Positions 35,038-44,448 of a DNA stretch of 64,000 nt are shown here, one piece after another. The stretch spans positions 215,421 to 279,420 of the forward strand of contig JADKJV010000004.1 of NCBI GenBank assembly GCA_016720825.1, written 5' to 3'. This DNA is from Chitinophagaceae bacterium (GTDB taxonomy: Bacteria > Bacteroidota > Bacteroidia > Chitinophagales > Chitinophagaceae). Position numbers and translations under genes: made by a program. Every line of letters starts with the position of its first letter. The first letter of the stretch is position 1. The notes under the pieces were generated by a model that ran no database searches, was not told the DNA's origin, and saw nothing but the letters and a program-made list of their open reading frames with translations.

Positions 35038-35532
35038 ATGATTATTTCAATGGTGGTGGCTGCGGCCCAAAACAATGCAATTGGTAAGGAAGGGAAAATG
35101 CCCTGGCACCTGCCTGCAGACCTTCGCCATTTCAAAAACATTACCTGGGGTATGCCTGTGGTGATGGGACGTAAAACGTTTGAATCAATCGGCAAGCCAT
35201 TACCCGGCAGGAAAAATATAGTGATCAGCCGCCAGCCCGGTTGGAAAGCGGCGGGTACGGTTACCGTTCCGAAAATTGAAGATGCCATCTTCGTGGCTAA
35301 AGAAACAGATGCCAAGGAAATTATGGTGATTGGCGGCGGTGAAATTTATAAACTGCTTTTTGATAAAGCATTCAGGATTTACCTCACCCGTGTGGAGGCA
35401 GAGCCGGAAGCGGATACTTTTTTCCCGGAGATACATCCTGAAGCCTGGCACCTGATGAGCCAGCAGAACCATGAGGCGGATGAAAAAAACGCGTTTAATT
35501 ATTCATTCCAGCTCTGGGAGCGGTATGGATGA
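35038..35532 (+). CDS. folA: Dihydrofolate reductase
   Basis: The 164-residue protein begins MIISMVVAAAQNNAIGKEGKMPWHLPADLRHFKNITWG, with the catalytic acidic residue in PADLRHFK, and has VVMGRKTFESIGKPLPGR and the IMVIGGGEIYK motif. It regenerates tetrahydrofolate from the ThyA product. It sits 33 bases after thyA and overlaps the downstream methyltransferase by four bases. Confidence 0.96.
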   Translation: MIISMVVAAAQNNAIGKEGKMPWHLPADLRHFKNITWGMPVVMGRKTFESIGKPLPGRKNIVISRQPGWKAAGTVTVPKIEDAIFVAKETDAKEIMVIGGGEIYKLLFDKAFRIYLTRVEAEPEADTFFPEIHPEAWHLMSQQNHEADEKNAFNYSFQLWERYG

Positions 35533-36348
35533 TCGGCACTAACTGCAAATCCATGTATTCAAAGTGGCAACTCGCCCGTAAATATATTTCCCATTATTTT
35601 TCCGCATACAGCGGTAAGGGGCATGGTATACATTCCCCTTTTGTATATGATTTTGTAAGAACCGTATTGCAGGACCGGGATGCAAAAAAAACACTGCAGC
35701 CGGTGGAAGACCTTCGCCGGAAATTGTGCCATGATCCCCGTGAAATTATAGTGGAAGACCTGGGGGCCGGTTCCGCACATGATAAACAAAATAAAAGGAG
35801 AGTCGCTTCGATTGCAAAACATGCGGCCAAATCACCGGCACTGTGCAGGCTGCTGCACAGTGTGGTGAAAAATATAAGCCCGCAACGATTATTGAGCTCG
35901 GGACTTCACTCGGATTATCTGGTTCTGCGATGATGTTGGGGAATCCCGGATCATCCTTAATTACTATAGAAGGAGCCCCTGCAGTTGCAGAAATTGCTTC
36001 GGAAAATTTTAAAAGCCTCGGATTAAATAATATTGAGCAAATAAGAGGTGATTTTGATCAGGTTCTGCCCGGGCTATTATCATCCGGGAAAAATGTGATC
36101 TCGTTTTTATTGACGGCAATCACCGGTATGAACCAACGGTGCATTATTTTAAAATGATTTTACAAAGCGTTCACGCTGAAACAATCATTATTTTTGATGA
36201 TATTCACTGGAGTGATGGTATGGAAAAAGCGTGGGATGAAATACGTAAAAATCCTTCTGTCACATGCAGTATTGACCTGTTTTTTATGGGCATGATTTTT
36301 TTCAGGCCGGAATTCAGGGAAAAACAGGATTTTCGTATCCGTTTTTAA
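35529..36348 (+). CDS. Class I SAM-dependent methyltransferase, two frameshifts
   Basis: Three frames joined give about 270 residues. The N-terminal region (YSKWQLARKYISHYFSAYSGKGHGIHSPFVYDFV) is in the first frame, motif I (KPATIIELGTSLGLSG) in the second, and HYFKMILQSVHAETIIIFDDIHWSDGM in the third. Adding one A to the run 35868-35872 gives VVKKYKPATII; adding one base near 36096 gives DLVFIDGNHRYEPT. The substrate is unknown. It overlaps folA by four bases and was probably one intact cotranscribed gene. Confidence 0.75.
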
Positions 36349-36402
36349 CTACATTGATCTCCGATCACCGGGTATTTCCCGGCAGGAGAAAACAAACAGT
36401 AT

Positions 36403-37509
36403 ATGATTATTGGATTGCTTAAAGAACCCTCCCCCGAAACCAGAGTCTCCCTGCTTGCTGAAGCCACAGCTGCATTAACGAAGAAGAATATTACCGTTTG
36501 GGTAGAATCCGGCGCGGGAGAAAAATCATTCTGCAGTAATGCAGATTATGAAAAAGCCGGTGCGGTAATTAAAGACCGTGCGGCTGTCCTGGCTGAAGCT
36601 GACCTGGTTTTATCTATACAGGTTCCGGCTGACGGGCAGCTTAAAACAAATGCCGTGCTTATTGGTGTATTCCAGCCCCTGTTTCAGCAGGAGCGCATGG
36701 CAGAATGGGCTAAAAAGGGATACACCGTCTTCTCACTCGATATGCTGCCGCGTACCACGCGCGCCCAGGCTATGGATGTGCTGAGCTCGCAGGCCAACAT
36801 TGCAGGCTATAAAGCCGTACTGCTGGCTTCAAATACGTATTCAAGGTATTTCCCCATGTTTATGACTGCTGCCGGAAGTATTGCACCAGCCAAGTTACTG
36901 ATACTGGGTGCAGGTGTGGCCGGCTTACAGGCTATTGCCACTGCCCGCAGGTTAGGAGCAGTAGTGGAAGTGTTTGATACCCGCCCCGCAGTAAAAGAAG
37001 AGGTGATGAGCCTCGGTGCGAAATTTGTTGAAGTGGAAGGTGCCGCCGATGCCAGCAAGGCCGGTGGTTATGCGGTGGAGCAGACAGAAGAGTACAAACA
37101 AAAACAGCAGCAAAGAATCAAAGAAAGTATTGCCAAAGCAGATATCGTAATCACCACCGCGCAGATCCCCGGTAAAAAAGCACCGATCCTGATCACTGAG
37201 GATATGCTGAAGGGTATGCGTTCCGGTTCTGTGATTATAGATATTGCCGCATCTACAGGAGGTAATACACCATTTACGAAAGACCAGGAAACGGTGATGT
37301 ATAATGGTGTAAGTATTATCGGCCAATCATCCCTTCCCGCCACCATGCCTTCAGATGCCAGCAAATTATATGGTAAGAACGTGCTGAATTTCCTGCAGCT
37401 CATTACCACCAAAGAAGGAGCCCTGAACCTGAACTGGGAAGATGACCTGGTAAAAGGTTCCTGTATCTGCCACGGAGGCGCTATTGTTCACGAAAGATTA
37501 AAAGCTTAA
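36403..37509 (+). CDS. pntAA: NAD(P) transhydrogenase subunit alpha, catalytic part 1
   Basis: The 368-residue protein has the N-terminal alanine dehydrogenase/PNT domain (MIIGLLKEPSPETRVSLLAE) and the NAD-binding Rossmann motif LILGAGVAGLQAIATARRLGAVVEVFD. The C-terminal membrane helices of single-chain PntA are absent and are encoded by the next gene. The three-gene enzyme couples proton flow to NADPH formation. Confidence 0.93.
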   Translation: MIIGLLKEPSPETRVSLLAEATAALTKKNITVWVESGAGEKSFCSNADYEKAGAVIKDRAAVLAEADLVLSIQVPADGQLKTNAVLIGVFQPLFQQERMAEWAKKGYTVFSLDMLPRTTRAQAMDVLSSQANIAGYKAVLLASNTYSRYFPMFMTAAGSIAPAKLLILGAGVAGLQAIATARRLGAVVEVFDTRPAVKEEVMSLGAKFVEVEGAADASKAGGYAVEQTEEYKQKQQQRIKESIAKADIVITTAQIPGKKAPILITEDMLKGMRSGSVIIDIAASTGGNTPFTKDQETVMYNGVSIIGQSSLPATMPSDASKLYGKNVLNFLQLITTKEGALNLNWEDDLVKGSCICHGGAIVHERLKA

Positions 37510-37513
37510 ATAT

Positions 37514-37828
37514 ATGGATGGAGTTTTAAACTGGATCACCCACAATCAGCCCATGATTTATATCGTGATCCTGATGATATTCGTCGGTATTGAAGTGATC
37601 GGACACGTACCCAGCGTACTGCATACCCCGCTGATGAGTGGCGCCAATGCCATACATGGTGTGGTAATCATCGGAGCCATTATCGTAATGGGTAAAGCCG
37701 AATCAGATAATTACCTGGCCCTGGTGCTGGGCTTCCTGGCGGTGATACTCGGTACACTGAATGTGGTGGGTGGTTTTGTGGTGACCGACCGCATGCTGGA
37801 AATGTTTAAAAAGAAAAAGAAGAACTGA
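37514..37828 (+). CDS. pntAB: NAD(P) transhydrogenase subunit alpha, membrane part 2
   Basis: The 104-residue protein has about three hydrophobic helices (MIYIVILMIFVGIEVIG, ANAIHGVVIIGAIIVMG, YLALVLGFLAVILGTLNVVGGFVVTDRMLEMF). It is the separated membrane segment of PntA and lies four bases after pntAA. Confidence 0.92.
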   Translation: MDGVLNWITHNQPMIYIVILMIFVGIEVIGHVPSVLHTPLMSGANAIHGVVIIGAIIVMGKAESDNYLALVLGFLAVILGTLNVVGGFVVTDRMLEMFKKKKKN

Positions 37829-37856
37829 TCATTGTCCATAAAAGGAATTACAAGTC

Positions 37857-39290
37857 ATGATGGAATTTAATATACTAACGCTTTGTTACCTGGTCGGATC
37901 AATCACCTTTATCCTGGGATTGAAAATGTTGTCCAACCCCGCTACGGCCAGAAAGGGAAACCTGATTGCCGCCGGCGGTATGACGATCGCTATTATCGGA
38001 ACGATATTTTTATACAAAGATGGAACCGGTGCCAAACTCCATAACTATGTCTGGATTTTCGGTGGCATTTTCATCGGTGGTGTGATCGGCACACTGGCTG
38101 CGAAAAAAGTGAAAATGACCGCCATGCCTGAAATGGTGAGTATGTTCAATGGTATGGGTGGTGCCTGCGCGGCGCTGATCAGCATCGTTGAATTCAAACA
38201 CCTGGGTATGGAAGTGGTGCCCGGAACAGGTAATGCGTATATGCCCGAAGGTTCTGAATCCACCCTGCTGATTATCCTGCTCGGTTTGATTATCGGTTCG
38301 GTTTCATTTGCGGGAAGTATGATTGCCTGGGGAAAGCTGAATGGTAAAGTGAAAGATTTTTCTTTCAAAGGCCAGCATATTTTCAATATCGGTTTGCTGC
38401 TGGGTATTCTTGCACTGGCCGTTTACCTCTTCACCAGTATCACGGCAAGCAACGCCTTCCTTATTTATGTATTATTCGCGATGGCATTAATGTATGGTGT
38501 ATTCTTTGTGTTCCCGATCGGGGGAGCGGATATGCCCGTGGTAATTTCTTTACTAAACTCATTCACCGGTGTGGCTGCGGCCTGCGGTGGTTTCCTGTAT
38601 GATAATAAAGTAATGCTGACCGGTGGTATCCTCGTAGGCGCTGCGGGTACATTACTCACCATCCTGATGTGTAAAGCGATGAACCGTTCACTGAGCAATG
38701 TGCTCATCGGTTCGTTTGGCGCATCTGCCAAAGGCGGAGCGTCAGCCGGCATGCATGGCAGTTATAAAGAAATCAGTCTCAGCGATACTGCTGTACTGAT
38801 GAGCTATGCACACAAAGTATTTATCGTTCCCGGTTATGGATTGGCTGTGGCCCAGGCCCAGCACGTTTGCCATGAACTGGAAAAAATCCTTGAATCAAAA
38901 GGGGTTGAACTGAAATATGCTATTCACCCTGTGGCGGGACGTATGCCCGGTCACATGAACGTATTACTGGCCGAAGCGGATGTTCCTTACGAGAAATTAC
39001 TGGAGATGGAACATGCCAACGATGAATTCGGTTCAACGGATGTAGTACTCGTACTCGGTGCCAACGACGTAGTGAATCCCGCGGCTAAATCAGATCCGGC
39101 TTCACCAATCTATGGTATGCCGATCCTTGATGTGGAACTCGCCAAACACGTCATCGTGAACAAACGCAGTATGAAACCCGGTTATGCCGGTATTGAAAAC
39201 CAGTTATTCTTCCAGCCCAAAACGTCTATGCTTTTTGGTGATGCCAAAAAAGTATTGCAGGATTTGGTAGCTGAGATAAAAAACCTCTGA
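37857..39290 (+). CDS. pntB: NAD(P) transhydrogenase subunit beta
   Basis: The 477-residue protein has about eight N-terminal membrane helices and the NADP-binding domain III (VPGYGLAVAQAQHVCHELEKIL, HPVAGRMPGHMNVLLAEA, VLGANDVVNPAAKSDPASPIYGMPIL). It completes the proton-translocating transhydrogenase. ATG is at 37857 or 37860. Confidence 0.95.
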   Translation: MMEFNILTLCYLVGSITFILGLKMLSNPATARKGNLIAAGGMTIAIIGTIFLYKDGTGAKLHNYVWIFGGIFIGGVIGTLAAKKVKMTAMPEMVSMFNGMGGACAALISIVEFKHLGMEVVPGTGNAYMPEGSESTLLIILLGLIIGSVSFAGSMIAWGKLNGKVKDFSFKGQHIFNIGLLLGILALAVYLFTSITASNAFLIYVLFAMALMYGVFFVFPIGGADMPVVISLLNSFTGVAAACGGFLYDNKVMLTGGILVGAAGTLLTILMCKAMNRSLSNVLIGSFGASAKGGASAGMHGSYKEISLSDTAVLMSYAHKVFIVPGYGLAVAQAQHVCHELEKILESKGVELKYAIHPVAGRMPGHMNVLLAEADVPYEKLLEMEHANDEFGSTDVVLVLGANDVVNPAAKSDPASPIYGMPILDVELAKHVIVNKRSMKPGYAGIENQLFFQPKTSMLFGDAKKVLQDLVAEIKNL

Positions 39291-39307
39291 CACTGAAAAA
39301 GAATATT

Positions 39308-39718
39308 TTGTTTTTCCTGGTCAGTGCCTGCATGCTTCTTGCCTGCAGGCCTGCAAAAAAACAGGCCGGTTGTGATCAATTCAAAACCGGCCGGTTTTTT
39401 TATATCGTACGGGGTACGGGTCATAAAATCCTGGTAGAAAGAAATGACAGTATGCAGATTGAAACCGATCAGGTAAGCCACCTGGTGATGAAACAACGGT
39501 TCATTTGGATGGACTCCTGCGGTTATAAATTAGTATTCATATCTGAATCCGGGGTGACTGAAAAGAGGGACCCCGCCTTGCAGCTTTGGCTTGACAGTTT
39601 ACGCCAATATCCCATCCAGACAGAAATTCTCAGCTTCCGGGACGACTACTATATCTTTGAGACCAGGACGGTGCTGAAGGACTATGTGTTAAAGGATACC
39701 ATGTGGGTCCAGCCTTAG
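39308..39718 (+). CDS. Small putative lipoprotein
   Basis: The 136-residue protein starts at a TTG, or possibly at a CTG five codons upstream (LKKNILFFLV). The N-terminus FFLVSACMLLACRP has a lipobox (LLAC), and the rest is a small soluble domain with no recognised family. An intrinsic-terminator-like hairpin lies inside its coding sequence (39364-39401). Its expression may depend on read-through from pntB, 17 bases upstream. Confidence 0.55.
   Translation: MFFLVSACMLLACRPAKKQAGCDQFKTGRFFYIVRGTGHKILVERNDSMQIETDQVSHLVMKQRFIWMDSCGYKLVFISESGVTEKRDPALQLWLDSLRQYPIQTEILSFRDDYYIFETRTVLKDYVLKDTMWVQP
39364..39402 (+). terminator. Terminator-like hairpin inside the lipoprotein coding sequence
   Basis: GGCCGGTT (39364-39371) and AACCGGCC (39385-39392) form an 8 bp stem around 13 bases, followed by GGTTTTTTTAT. 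It encodes residues around QAGCDQFKTGRFF of the small lipoprotein and lies about 75 bases after the pntB stop, where the terminator of the pnt operon would be expected. Confidence 0.6.
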
Positions 39719-39747
39719 TCTGTTTCATTCCAAAATAAATACCTTCT

Positions 39748-41973
39748 ATGCGGAAAATCTTACTGTTTCCATTGGGCATTTTTTTGTTCCAGGCAGCTTC
39801 ATCCCAGAAAGTGATGGGTTTTACGGAAGCCAATGCGGCTAAACAAATCAGCTGGGAAAAGCAATTTGATGCTGAATTGAAGTCTGCCAACCTCGATGAA
39901 TGGATGAAGTTCATGACGGCACATCCGCATCATGTGGGTAGCCCGCAGGATAAAGCCAATGCAGAATACATGGCAAACCTTTTCCGCAGCTGGGGCTACC
40001 AGGCGGAATTATCTTCCTATGATGTGTTGTTTCCCACGCCTAAAACCAGGCAGCTGGAATTATTATCTGCCAAACCATTTAAAGCAAGGCTGGATGAACC
40101 GGTTTTGGCTGCTGATAAAACATCTGCATTGAAGTCTGAGCAACTCCCTTCCTACAATGCCTATTCTGCCGACGGGGATGTAACCGCTGAACTGGTATAT
40201 GTGAACCGCGGTATCCCGGCTGATTACGATGAACTGGCCAGGTTGGGTGTTGATGTAAGAGGGAAAATAGTGATTGCAAAGTATGGCGGTTCCTGGCGCG
40301 GTATCAAGCCCAAAGTAGCGGCAGAGCATGGCGCTATTGGCTGCCTCATTTATTCTGATCCTGCAGATGATGGGTATGCCATTGGTGATTTATACCCCGA
40401 TGGAGGTTATCGTCCCAAAGATGGAGTACAACGCGGTTCAGTTATGGATATGCCGGTTTATCCCGGGGATCCGCTGACGCCGAATATAGGTGCAACCAAA
40501 GATGCGGTAAGACTTGACCGTAAAGATGCCATTACGATCATGAAGATCCCGGTGTTGCCGATATCTTATGCAGATGCGCTGCCTTTGCTGCAGTCGCTGG
40601 CCGGACAGGTTGCGCCTGCTTCCTGGAGAGGTGCGTTGCCGATTACGTATCATGTGGGTCCTTCCCGTGATAAAGTGCATCTGAAACTTGAATTCAACTG
40701 GGATATAAAAACTTTATATAACGTCATTGCAAAAATGCAGGGCTCGGAATTCCCGGATGAGTGGATCATCAGCGGGAATCACCATGATGCCTGGGTGAAT
40801 GGTGCCGATGATCCCATGAGTGGTATGGTGTCTGAAATGGAACAGGCCCGTGCAATCGGTGAATTAGTGAAGAAAGGATTTCGCCCGAAACGCACGCTCG
40901 TATTCTGTGCATGGGATGGGGAAGAGCCGGCCTTGCTGGGATCCACCGAATGGGTGGAAGACCACCAGACAGAATTACAGCAAAAAGCAGTGGCCTATAT
41001 CAATTCAGATGGAAACAGCCGCGGTTTTATCGGTGCATCCGGTTCACATACTTTCGAGCCTTTTTTCAATGAGATTACTGAACAGGTAACTGATCCGCAA
41101 ACAGGTGTAACCCTCAAACAAAGAAAATATGCCAAAACCCTGGTGGATGCTGATAAAACAAACCGGGCAAAACTCTTCGGGAATACCTATATGAAATTGG
41201 GGGCACTGGGTGCGGGGTCTGATTATTCACCTTTTATCCAGCACCTCGGTATTCCGTCTATGAACATTGGTTTTGGCGGTGAAAGTGCAGGCAACCAGTA
41301 TCACTCTGTGTATGATTCTTATGATTTCTTCATAAAATATATGGACCCGGGATATGCGTATGGTATCGCACTGGCCAAAGTGAAAGCCAGGATTATATTA
41401 AGACTGGCATGCGCCGATGTACTGCCTTTTGATTTCAATAGTTTTTACAAAACGGTGAATGATTACGCAACGGAAGTGAAAGCGCTGCTGGAAACCACCC
41501 GTACCGAAACAGAATCTGAAAACAGGCTGATCCGTGAGAAATTATATGAGCTGGCAAAAGATCCCACAAAAACAAATATTACGCCCCAGCCAAAATCAAA
41601 TGTACCTTATGTTGATTTCAGTCCGGTGGAGAATGCATTGGTGCAGCTGAAAAACAGTGCTGAAGAGATGCAGCGTTTGTATGCATCCGCACTGAATCTC
41701 CCGGCTGAGAAAATAAAATCACTGAATACTATTTTATACCAGGCCGAACAAAGCCTGGCGATTGAAAAGGGATTGCCCCGCCGGCCCTGGTACAGGCACC
41801 AGATATATGCACCGGGATTTTATACCGGATATGGCGTGAAGACTTTGCCGGGTATCCGTGAAGCGATTGAACAAAGGAACTGGAAAGAGGCACAGGATAA
41901 CATACAGCAGGTTGCGCTGACACTGATTGCCTATACCAGCAGGATAAACCAGGCGATTGCCCTGCTGAAATAA
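39748..41973 (+). CDS. M28-family carboxypeptidase resembling glutamate carboxypeptidase II
   Basis: The 741-residue secreted protein (signal MRKILLFPLGIFLFQAASSQ) has a PA-domain insert (KIVIAKYGGSWRG...GAIGCLIYSDPADDG). The dizinc peptidase core is complete: SGNHHDAWVNGADDPMSG, AWDGEEPALLGSTEW, NSDGNSRGF and QYHSVYDSYDFF. A transferrin-receptor-like dimerisation domain forms the C-terminus. It probably removes C-terminal acidic residues from peptides. A four-base spacing couples it to the rRNA methyltransferase gene. Confidence 0.92.
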   Translation: MRKILLFPLGIFLFQAASSQKVMGFTEANAAKQISWEKQFDAELKSANLDEWMKFMTAHPHHVGSPQDKANAEYMANLFRSWGYQAELSSYDVLFPTPKTRQLELLSAKPFKARLDEPVLAADKTSALKSEQLPSYNAYSADGDVTAELVYVNRGIPADYDELARLGVDVRGKIVIAKYGGSWRGIKPKVAAEHGAIGCLIYSDPADDGYAIGDLYPDGGYRPKDGVQRGSVMDMPVYPGDPLTPNIGATKDAVRLDRKDAITIMKIPVLPISYADALPLLQSLAGQVAPASWRGALPITYHVGPSRDKVHLKLEFNWDIKTLYNVIAKMQGSEFPDEWIISGNHHDAWVNGADDPMSGMVSEMEQARAIGELVKKGFRPKRTLVFCAWDGEEPALLGSTEWVEDHQTELQQKAVAYINSDGNSRGFIGASGSHTFEPFFNEITEQVTDPQTGVTLKQRKYAKTLVDADKTNRAKLFGNTYMKLGALGAGSDYSPFIQHLGIPSMNIGFGGESAGNQYHSVYDSYDFFIKYMDPGYAYGIALAKVKARIILRLACADVLPFDFNSFYKTVNDYATEVKALLETTRTETESENRLIREKLYELAKDPTKTNITPQPKSNVPYVDFSPVENALVQLKNSAEEMQRLYASALNLPAEKIKSLNTILYQAEQSLAIEKGLPRRPWYRHQIYAPGFYTGYGVKTLPGIREAIEQRNWKEAQDNIQQVALTLIAYTSRINQAIALLK

Positions 41974-41975
41974 AA

Positions 41976-43378
41976 ATGATAAATAATCAAACTGAATTGG
42001 AATTACCACTGGCCTTATTAAGCTCACTGAAGGGATTACCCGGATATGATGAATCTGCTTTCCTGGCTGTTCATCAATCAGGTGAACAGGTTACTTCTGT
42101 GCGCGTGAACCCGCTGAAGTGGAATAGTGCAAATGGTATTATGATCACGGGTGACGATGAGCAGTCATTGCCCGAAACAGCACTCCGGCCTGTACCCTGG
42201 ACTTCCAATGGTTATTATATTGATAAACGCCCTTCATTTACTTTCGATCCCTTTTTCCATGCCGGCGCCTATTATGTGCAGGAAGCCAGCAGCATGTTTT
42301 TGGAACAGGCCATGATGCAGGGCACTGATTTAACGAAACCCCTGCGTGTACTCGATGCGTGTGCAGCTCCGGGTGGCAAGTCAACACATCTCTTATCATT
42401 ATTATCACCCGACAGTTTACTGGTATCTAACGAAGTGATCAAAGCGCGTGTGAATATCCTGCGGGATAATCTCAGTAAATGGGGTCATGCCAACCAGGTG
42501 GTCACACAGTCAGATCCCCGTTTTTTCAGTACGCTGGAAAATTATTTTGATGTGATTGTGGTGGATGCGCCCTGCAGCGGGAGTGGTTTATTCCGGAAAG
42601 ATGAAGATGCGGTGGCAGAGTGGAGTGAACAACATGTGATTTTATGCGCCCAGCGCCAGCAGCGGATATTGTCTGATTTATTACCCGCGCTGAGACCCGG
42701 AGGTTTGCTGATCTATTCAACCTGTTCTTATTCATCCGAAGAAGATGAATCTGTCCTGCACTGGTTAGAGCATGAACATGAGATGAGGATTGTTCCGCTG
42801 AAAACGGATCCGGCCTGGGGTGTAATTCCATCCGGTGGCGGTTACCGGTTCTGGCCCCATCATACAAAAGGGAAGGATTATTCATGGCTGCCATGGAAAA
42901 AACAGCAGATTCTGCCGGCAATCCCTGGGTGAAAAAAACGAAAAAAATAAACCGGGCGGGTAAAACAGAAAGGGAAGTGGCAGAGAAATACCTGCAGGTT
43001 GCCGGGCATGAACTGGTCATCCACCAGGACCGGTTACTGGTTTGGCCGGAAAGCATGGTGTCGGATATATCGGTGCTGGTCCAGCACCTGCACCTGGTGG
43101 TTGCCGGGCTTGATGCCGGGGAAATCATCAGGGATAAAATGATCCCTTCGCATTCACTGGCCATGAGCCCGCTATTAAGGAAGGACTGGCCTTCCCAGCC
43201 CCTGGATTTTGAGCAGGCTATACGGTACCTCCAGCGCCGGGATCCGGGATTCAGCCCCGTCCGGAAGGGCTGGCAGACGGTTAGTTACCGGGATAGTACG
43301 ATTGGATGGATCAATGCCCTTCCCGGGCGGATCAATAATTATTACCCCCCTGAGTTAAGGATATTGAAAGATCTGTGA
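41976..43378 (+). CDS. RsmF/RsmB-type RNA m5C methyltransferase, frameshifted
   Basis: The first frame holds the Rossmann core with motif I DACAAPGGKSTHLL, motif IV VVDAPCSGSGLFRK and motif VI YSTCSYSSEED, the two cysteines of m5C methyltransferases. The C-terminal PUA-like part (TADSAGNPWVKKTKKINRAGKTE to the end) is in a second frame. One G added to the run 42870-42872 joins them as HTKGEGLFMAAMEK. The joined length of about 467 residues fits RsmF-like enzymes that modify 16S rRNA. The shift is probably a sequence error. Confidence 0.85.
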
Positions 43379-43406
43379 TCGGCCCCGGCCTTCGCTGAAA
43401 ATTCCG

Positions 43407-43414
43407 CATCTTTG
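43407..43414 (+). promoter_or_regulatory. -7-like element before the LysM protein
   Basis: CATCTTTG, one mismatch from TAnnTTTG, lies 18 bases upstream of the ATG. Confidence 0.4.
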
Positions 43415-43431
43415 CTTACCAAATTTCAGGT

Positions 43432-44421
43432 ATGGCAAAATTGTTCTTTTCCCTTCTTTTTTTCGCCGGCAGTTTCCTCGCAGTGAAGGCCCAGAAAGCC
43501 CCGGTACTGATTATCAAAAACAATGAAAAGGGTTTTTACCTCGACCATAAAGTGGTTCCCAAAGAAAGCTTTTATTCTGTAGGCCGGTTGTATAATGTAA
43601 GCCCCAAATACCTGGCAGCTTTTAATAAGCTCGACCTGAATAAAGGGCTGCAGATTGACCAGAAATTAAAAATTCCCCTGACCGATACCAATTTCTCCCG
43701 CGAAGGCAATAGCGGAACACCGGTTTATTATAAAACAGGTGATAAGGAAGGCCTGATGAAAGTGAGCGGCAATAATGGTAATCTATCCCTGGCCAAAATC
43801 CGGGGTTGGAATAACCTGACATCTGATGTGGTGGAAAAAGATACCCGTTTAATTGTGGGATTCCTGCACAGCAAGGAAATGCCCAGCGTGACCATCAAAC
43901 CCAAAGCGGTTACTGAAGAACCTGTTGTTGAAGTAAAGCCGGTTACCACAGATCCGGTTAAAACAACAGACTCTGTCCAGCCAACGCAACCGAAAACCGA
44001 CCCGGTGGTGGACACCAAACCGATCGAACCCGTTGTGGTTACTCCGGTTAAAGTTGTTCCCGCCAATGAAGTAAATGAAGTGAAAAACAACGCAACGGAG
44101 CTGGGCTATTTCAAGTCTTCTTTTGACAAACAGGTTTTACAAACCCCGGTCACTAAAAATGAAACGATTACTTCAGGGATTTTTAAAACGCTGAGCGGAT
44201 GGCAGGATGGAAAGTATTACCTGCTGATTGATGGTGTGCCCCCGGGTAATATTGTTAAACTGACTAACCCGGCCACTAACCGGGTGGTATATGCCAAAGT
44301 GCTGGGAGAGATGATGGGGATTCGCCAGAACGAAGGATTGAATATCAGGATCAGCAATGCGGCAGCGGCTGCCTTGCAGGTTACTGAACAGGATAAATTC
44401 ATACTTAAAATCAATTACTGA
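43432..44421 (+). CDS. Secreted LysM-like cell wall protein
   Basis: The 329-residue protein has a signal peptide (MAKLFFSLLFFAGSFLAVKA), then a LysM-like unit (VVPKESFYSVGRLYNVSPKYLAAFNKLDLNKGLQIDQKLKIP, about 37-80). A Pro/Val/Thr-rich linker (about 150-220) follows. The C-terminal domain (PPGNIVKLTNPATNRVVYAKVLGEM) resembles the double-psi barrel of RlpA-like proteins. It probably binds peptidoglycan; no enzymatic residues are evident. Confidence 0.75.
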   Translation: MAKLFFSLLFFAGSFLAVKAQKAPVLIIKNNEKGFYLDHKVVPKESFYSVGRLYNVSPKYLAAFNKLDLNKGLQIDQKLKIPLTDTNFSREGNSGTPVYYKTGDKEGLMKVSGNNGNLSLAKIRGWNNLTSDVVEKDTRLIVGFLHSKEMPSVTIKPKAVTEEPVVEVKPVTTDPVKTTDSVQPTQPKTDPVVDTKPIEPVVVTPVKVVPANEVNEVKNNATELGYFKSSFDKQVLQTPVTKNETITSGIFKTLSGWQDGKYYLLIDGVPPGNIVKLTNPATNRVVYAKVLGEMMGIRQNEGLNIRISNAAAAALQVTEQDKFILKINY

Positions 44422-44448
44422 GTTAAGTCTCATTTAAAAATTACCGCC

